Source: Thunnus maccoyii | Lineage: Eukaryota > Chordata > Actinopteri > Scombriformes > Scombridae | Length of the DNA stretch: 64,000 bases | Reading direction: 5' to 3' | NCBI RefSeq assembly: GCF_910596095.1 | Contig: NC_056534.1 | Location: forward strand, 8,308,990-8,372,989 | Part shown: positions 57,719 through 64,000 of the stretch, piece by piece | How positions within the stretch are numbered: position 1 is the first letter of the stretch | Layout of the letters: each line of letters starts with the position of its first letter | Program-made: the position numbers and the translations under genes | The notes under the pieces: model-generated | Told to the model about the DNA's origin: nothing | Database searches by the model: none | What the model saw: only the letters and a program-made list of their open reading frames with translations

Positions 57719-60700
57719 TTACTCAGGGGTTGTGTTGGATCTAAAGTGGACAACAGCATAGAGGACATGCGTCTGTTCTTGGGGCTGATGTGGCTGGACG
57801 GTGGTGTAGAGCGGATCTGTCTGGTTCTTAGAGAAGTTAATTCTGCTGTAGTGAAGGTCGTCCTGCTCTGTTGCTTGAGCTGAGATGTCTTCATACACAG
57901 GACCAGGGTTTAGCTGATAAAGAAACAAAATATATAATACTACACTATGTTGTATTTAAAGTTTTGGCTGATCCTCCATAACAAAGAAATATGCAACAAT
58001 TCCGAGTAGAGCACAACTGATAATGGTTTTGGAAGGTATATTAAATGATTGTAACAACAGACGTTTGGTATCTTTATGTCACAGTTTCATGAATAACAAT
58101 AAAAATATTTTTCCCCATTTAGGGTTTCTCCAAGAGAATTATCAACACTGAAAATAATGATAAAACAGTGTTTAGTAAAGAAATAACCTGTGAGAAAAGC
58201 ATTTAAACAGGGTTGTGGGCAGTAATGTTATGTAATGTAGCAGAATTGTTTAAATTATTTTATTTTACCTGCTCCATATTGTCTGATGTTTCAAGTCTAG
58301 GAGAACGGCCGGAGGACCTCTTTCTCCTGCTTAGTGAAATGAGTGAATATAAAAATGAATAGATGATGTCAGGTTAGTGTGTAAATGTCATGACTCTGAA
58401 ACAAAGCTCAGTGTTTCTCACCTAATCCAGAAGAAGACAGTAAGTGGTATTATAACCAGGAGAGCAGCAACAACTCCAACAGTTGCAGGAGTTGTTGCCG
58501 TAACAACTTCAACAGTTGCAGGAATTGTTGCTGTAACCACTCCAACTGCTGCTGTTGATGTTCCTGTGATACTTTGGACAGTGAGAGTCTTTTCACCAGA
58601 GTTGATGTTTTGGTGGGTTTTGACAGCACATGCATAGTTTCCTGCATGTTGAATCCTGACTGGGTCTAGAACCAGGTGTTTGTTTTGGCTCTCTGGCACC
58701 ATCAGAGGTCGACTGTTCAAGTACCAAATGTAGTTTGTGTTGTCAGTCAGAGGACAGCTGGTACTGCAGGTCAGTGTGACTCTCTGGCCCTCTGTCACCA
58801 CAGCAGGATGCAACTTAACTTCCAAGTCTGAAAGATTATTAGATTAGTCAGTAAATGTAAAAGAGACGTATCATCTCAAAAGTCCTCATACCTGAATTAC
58901 AAACTAGGTTTGTCACTGTCCTTCAAAACAACTCAGATGACATGATGATAAAAAAAACAACTCATATACAGTAAGTGTTTTCTAATCTGCCACTCCAATG
59001 TTTAAGGTACAGACAGGTTTAGGTAACTAAAACTACTGTTCTTAGTTAAAATCACCATCATGGTTAAAAAAATGCTTTGTAGAAGATGAGACATGAAGCA
59101 CAGACTCCTGTGTCAGAGTCACAGCCTTTGTAGGCTCATCCATCCATTCTGATCTCCTCTCTAACTATGGTGGCTGATAGAGCTCAATGCACTGCAACTT
59201 ATTAAAACACAAACAAATGAAGATCTTCAACTTTTTGACACATATGTAACATAAAGAAATACACTGTAAATAAATAAACAATGCAAACTGTACAGAGTAG
59301 TAAATAGGCTTGTAGGTTAAACACAAAATCAAATTTGAAACTGAAACAAACATTGTTAGCTCATTTTTGAACACCAGACAGCAGGTCCTGACATCAGTTT
59401 TTCATGTCCCCCAGACACTTCTTCATTTCAGTAACTTCCCTTTTATCTGCTTGTGTTTCCTGTATTTGAAGCACATTTCTTTATACTGTGTGTCAAAGTG
59501 GTGAACATGTTTTCTTCATTTGCCTGTTTACATGCATTTTTTTGAAGTTGCAGCATGTTGAGCTCTCACTCTCTCCTACACTGTTTTAGTGGAGATACAA
59601 CTTCTACAATGATTTGACACATTTAAATATGCATGATGTTTTAATTAGACCATTGAGGCAGTAGACAGAATACAGGCTCCTAATTTAGCCAAAGTTGTGA
59701 AATTAAGATTTATCTGTTAAAGTTCTTAAAACTGTGAATAATTAGACCATGGCTTCACTGTGAATGATTTATTGTGTGATATTTAAGAAATCACTGGTCT
59801 GATTTTGACAAAACACAGATGCATCTTTACACTTTGTTCTTATGAATTTCAGGTGGTGCACAACCCTGCATACAGCTTATTGTGTGCACTTAATTTAGCT
59901 ACAGTTACATCGTTTTGACTGTCTACTCTTTTGTTAGTGTTATCATATTAAGCATGAACCAGCCTTTAGTCCTCTTGTAGGCATTAAAGGGTAAAGTCAA
60001 CTGACTGCTGTTAGTACATGGTGAGGGAGCAGCACAGTCTCTATTGAAAAGTATACAGACAGGAATTACCTGAGACAATCAAAGTCACTCCAGGTGGATC
60101 AGCCCTCCGTACTACATCATCTTTTAGGAGTCTGAATGTGTATTCTGCTGAGTCAGTCTTCTTCAGGTTTTTGATTCTCAGGATGTGCTGGTTGTTCATG
60201 TCAAGATACTGCATGCGAACTGCATCCTCAGTCAGCTCCACAGCTTCCTCCTCACCACTTCTCTTTATTTTATACCAAACTTTAGACTCAGGCTGCTGGT
60301 TGTCAGGATACAAATATTCACTTGATATGTCCACTGAAGAGCCTTCCAGGGCGCAGATTCTCCTTCTGATATAATTTACACTCCAGCAGTTATTATAATC
60401 AACACCTGAAATATAGATTAAAGACTTAAAATAGGGTCACTCTAAATAACTGCTAAAGTAGCCTTGCCTAATACTTAAATAAAAAAATCTGTGGTAGAAG
60501 TTCAGGTGTTTTTTATAAATCATGTTTTCTGCAAATCAGGAAATATCACACAATGTGAAAGCAGCTAAAACGCCTCTTTAAATATTTTATATGGCTCTTT
60601 TACAAAAAATGTAAAACATTGTTTGGATTTTTACTGAAGCTTGCATTTAATTTTTCTTTATGGTACAATCTCTAAAATGAAATGGTTAAGTATTTTCAAA

Positions 60701-62759
60701 TTTCTAATGTGTAATTATTGTGTAATTATTATGTGTTGTCATTATACAGACTGTGATTTACAGCTTCACAAGTGAGTCAAAACACCTCAAACACTAATCA
60801 GCAGTTCATGTCATGTTTAATAAGACACACTGGTTACCAGCAGATCACCTCCATCACTGACTAAATGATAAGTCAGATAATGGATTAATAACACTACAAA
60901 GAAAATGAAAATGAGGTTGAATCGACACCTCTGAAATATATTTCATGTTGCCCAATAAACATACAAACTAAAGACAAATGTACCATCCTATAATATAACA
61001 GTAATAACAGACTGTAAGTTGGTTTATACTCACAGACTTCAGCAGAGTGCAGATCCTCGTGGTCTTTGACAGCACAGGAGAAGACATCAGCAGAGGGGCT
61101 GGGAACTGAAAGCTGCTGTTTCTTCTCAAACATTAAGAGTCTGTTATTGTACCATCTATAGGCACTTTGGATGTCAGTCAGTGGACAGTTGGTGTTACAG
61201 GTCAGTCTAACATGATTCACCTCTGCAGGAGTCCTTTGTAGACTTACTTCTGTTAGGAGATGTTAAAAACATTTTTCAACAGTTTATGTGTGTCATGTTG
61301 AATTAAATAAAAATAATATATTGATCACAAAAGTATTAAAGTGTTGTTAGTGCAGAAAAGAAGAATGTGTAGAACTGTAGTAAACATGTCAGTAACAGTA
61401 AAATTAGAAAAGAAAGAAGGCAAAGATATGACATGAAAATATTGATATGAAAATAAATGATTCATGGTCAATTAGATGTCTGTTCTTAAAATATTGTTTT
61501 AAAGGTGTTCTAGGTGTGGGGGGTGGGAGTGGTGTTTGTGTAAATGTTTGTGGATGTTTGGAGAAAGTTAACCTCTGGGATATGTGATGGAGCAGGACTC
61601 ATCCACTGATGTCTGCTTTTTAGAACACATTCTTCCTTCAGCGTAGGTCACAGTAAAGCAGGTCGATGTGACAGAATCTGAACAAAAACAAATAACATTT
61701 AGTAATTTAACTGGTAAACACTTAGTTACAGTATTTCATAGGCTTTATAATTTAAGGCAAAGCTTAACTAGTAAAAATATTCTTGAAAGTGTTTAACTTG
61801 AAGTTTTGTAACATGAAAAGGAGCCAAATGTTGTCACTCACCCACTGAGACTTCAGGAGCTCTGAGATGCTTGTAGTCTTTGATAGCACAGGAGTATCTG
61901 ACTGCTTCCTCACTGCTGACCAGCTGTTGGTACCAGGGAGACCAGTCCTGATAGAGAAACGTTCTGTTCTTGTACCAGATGTAGGCTGCAGGGTTTTCAG
62001 TCAGAGGACAACTGGTTTTGCAAATCAGTGATACTGTCTGTCCCTCTGTGGCAGGAATCACCTTCACCTGCAGGTCTGAGATGATGATGAATAACGTAAG
62101 AATTCATATTCTGATTTCATTCTTAAAGTAATACATTAGTGAAAACCAGTGTACCTGTAACACGGAGGAAGATTTCACTTTGCCTGCAGTCTTGTGGGTT
62201 TTCTGCATTCTCTCTACAGCAGTAAACCTTTGCATCACTCTTTCTTAGATCATTTATTGTTAGAGTTGGATGACTCTCTTCAGACATGTTGTATGTTACA
62301 CGATTTCCATCTGGAAACAGCTCTTTGAGAACAGACTTGGAGCCATCCCAGTGTGCAGTGAACCATTTACTGCTTGAAGTGGGATGTTGAGCTGAGCAGG
62401 GCAGATCCACTGATGAACCTTTTAAGGCACAGATACTTTTGGCTTGTCCCTGAACCCCTTTAACAGAAGCATTGATTCATAGTTATAACATTCTTCTAGT
62501 ACTAATCACTAAATATTGATAGTATGAAATATTGTAAATTAAGGACATTTGATGTATAATCTGCAGTTTTCTTCAAGTTGTGCACATTTTAACTCCAATA
62601 ATCAAGTAAAACATTATTTCTTTTACAGATTACAGTTAATAATCTCATATTGTATATATCATATTTACGGTCATTTATAAGAAGAAATAAACAATAATTC
62701 ATACCTGAGATGCACAGAATGAAAGCCATAAACACACAGCCAGCTTCTGCCAACAACAT
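57719..62759 (-). CDS. Ig gene 4: CD22/SIGLEC-like inhibitory receptor (type 1, second module)
   Basis: Nine exons on the minus strand: 62705-62759 signal peptide, 62155-62457 V-set, 61842-62075 C2-set, 61573-61677 half V, 61034-61249 C2-set, 60070-60405 V-type without canonical Cys, 58422-58827 C2-set plus stalk plus transmembrane helix, 58269-58326 basic exon, 57719-57913 tail. The frame is open for 635 residues. The stalk has two extra 11-residue repeats. The tail keeps ITIM-like LHYSRI and VLYAVV, with VYEDI and LYTTV, so inhibitory signalling through SH2 phosphatases is likely. This is the positional counterpart of gene 1 in the large duplication, yet its D1 differs in the C-C' segment (WFTAHWDGSK against WFTVHYAGSN). 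The upstream region carries a private tandem duplication. Confidence 0.78.
58469..58534 (-). repeat. 33-bp coding minisatellite, two units, in Ig gene 4 stalk
   Basis: Two direct 33-bp units of the same repeat found five times at 23978-24142, in the same codon phase. Confidence 0.85.
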
Positions 62760-62860
62760 GGCTGTTGTAGTCCCTCCGCTTCTAAACACAAAGTTGATTA
62801 CATTATTTTTTTAATGGCCTTACCACACCTGCTGTGTTTATGAAAGCTCATTAAACATCA

Positions 62861-63692
62861 AATCTATAAATAAATGGTCAAAATCAACAGCCGTCCTCTT
62901 AGAGTAAAGACTTTAGAGGACAGAATGGACTGTTGGTCATTGTGAGAGTTGCGGGCAGATGCACAGCATGAAGCTCTGACAACTGAAATTCACTTCCTTC
63001 CTCATTGTTATTCTTAGTCAAACCTCTATTAGAGAATCTACCTTACATAGTTCAGTATTTATTTGATGTCATATTTTGATAAGGAAAACTTTGACTTTAA
63101 TTTGTGGATGTCATTATATTTCTTACTCTGTATCTCATCACAATTATTATTGTTATTTGCAGTTTTTATAGTGTATTGGTTCTTCATACCAGATATATTA
63201 GTGTTAAACTGCATTATATTTTCATTGAAAGGTTGTAAAAACTGCTGAAGTGAGAACAGAGAGATGTGAAGCTGTAAAACTATAAATAAATCATCAAAAT
63301 CAACAACAGTCCTCTTACAGAGTAAAGACTTTAGAGGACAGAATGGACTGTTGGTCAATGTGAGAGTTGCGGGCAGATGTACAGCATGAAACTCTGACAC
63401 CTAAAATTCACTTGCTTCCTCATTGTTATTCTTAGTCAAACCTGTATTAGAGAATCTACCTCACATAGTGCAGTGTTTATTTGATGTCATAATTTGAGAA
63501 AGAAGACTTTGACTTTAACTTATGGATGTCATTATATTTCTTACTCTGTATCTCATCACAATTATTATTTTTATTTTCTGTTTTTATAGTGTATTGGTTC
63601 TTCATGCCAGATATTTTAGTGTTAAACTGCATTATATTTTCATTGAAAAGTTGTAAAAACTACTGAAGTGAGAACAGAGAGATGTGAAGCTG
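62861..63692. repeat. Tandem duplication of the Ig gene 4 upstream region
   Basis: 62861-63275 and 63276-63692 are direct copies about 415 bp long. The single-copy equivalent upstream of gene 1 is about 20250-20660. The first copy starts about 100 bp upstream of the gene 4 start codon, so promoter sequence is duplicated. Confidence 0.8.
62989..63003 (-). promoter_or_regulatory. Partial ETS motif upstream of Ig gene 4
   Basis: The minus strand retains GGAAGGAAGTG, but the third GGAA core of genes 1-3 is replaced. In the distal tandem copy (around 63408-63420) the motif is further altered to GGAAGCAAGTG. Confidence 0.3.
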
Positions 63693-64000
63693 TCTATTGG
63701 CGGTGATGGTGGATTCTGTGGTGGAAACTGCAGAAGTTTATGGTAACTTAAAACGCTGCAGAGCATGCAGAATAGGACTTATAATAGTATAATATGTTGT
63801 ACATGAAGGACATCTGAAGAGCTCATTCTGCCAGATGAAGTGAAAATCTTGAGAGCCTTTTTTTATTCATCCTTTCTGTTTTCTGTATCAATCTGCAGTT
63901 TTCTACAAATTGTCCACACTATAACTCTTAAATTCCATTAAAAATGTTATGTGTATGTCTTACAGTTTACAGTAAATATTCATTACATCAGAGAGGATAA

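Larger units (their letters stand above)
43517..64000. repeat. Large segmental duplication of positions 1-20976
   Basis: Starting at CGTACGGAAGACGGAATAAG, the sequence follows 1-20976 in order and orientation to the window end: Ig type-2 V exon, pla2g6 and the type-1 Ig gene. Sampled exons differ at roughly 1-3% of bases; introns add several 50-350-bp indels. The second module extends beyond the right edge, so its full length is unknown. Confidence 0.92.

Overview
The window looks like ray-finned fish DNA, most likely a percomorph teleost. Its genes are split into short GT-AG exons with mostly small introns. The Ig exons are of the kind seen in teleost CD22/SIGLEC-like receptor families, and one intronic repeat matches a consensus I recognise from perciform genomes. 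No bacterial, viral or CRISPR feature was seen.

Two gene families are interleaved. On the minus strand is a tandem array of transmembrane Ig-superfamily receptors: four apparently complete 'type-1' genes at 15252-20156, 23239-28322, 30502-36209 and 57719-62759. Two 5'-truncated 'type-2' relatives lie at 807-2634 and 38360-46057. On the plus strand are two 5'-truncated copies of pla2g6, the ankyrin-repeat, patatin-fold calcium-independent phospholipase A2: copy A at 3544-12250 and copy B at 46995-54490. An orphan pla2g6 exon 8 is stranded inside the Ig array at about 22427-22884.

Positions 1-20976 align with 43517-64000 by eye at roughly 97% identity, so the repeating module is [type-2 Ig 3' half]-[pla2g6 3' two thirds]-[type-1 Ig gene], with a period near 43 kb. 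Between the two modules lie two further type-1 genes. The Ig/pla2g6 boundary cuts an Ig exon at the same base in both modules, so that fusion is older than the large duplication.

The type-1 receptors share nine coding exons: signal peptide, V-set, C2-set, a 35-residue half V domain, C2-set, a V-type domain without its canonical cysteines, C2-set plus transmembrane helix, a short basic tail exon, and a tyrosine-motif tail exon. Genes 1, 2 and 4 keep two ITIM-like motifs. Gene 3 is a chimera whose last exon is type-2, and there both ITIM tyrosines are cysteine. A 33-bp coding minisatellite lengthens the stalk by 0, 55, 0 or 22 residues.

The two pla2g6 copies carry different lesions. Copy A has a one-base insertion in its first visible exon but a complete catalytic half that could start at an ATG in the next exon. 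Copy B lacks the glycine-rich oxyanion loop through a 69-bp in-frame deletion, and its terminal exon is replaced by a short inverted filler. All product names rest on reading the translations from memory of the families; no database search was run.
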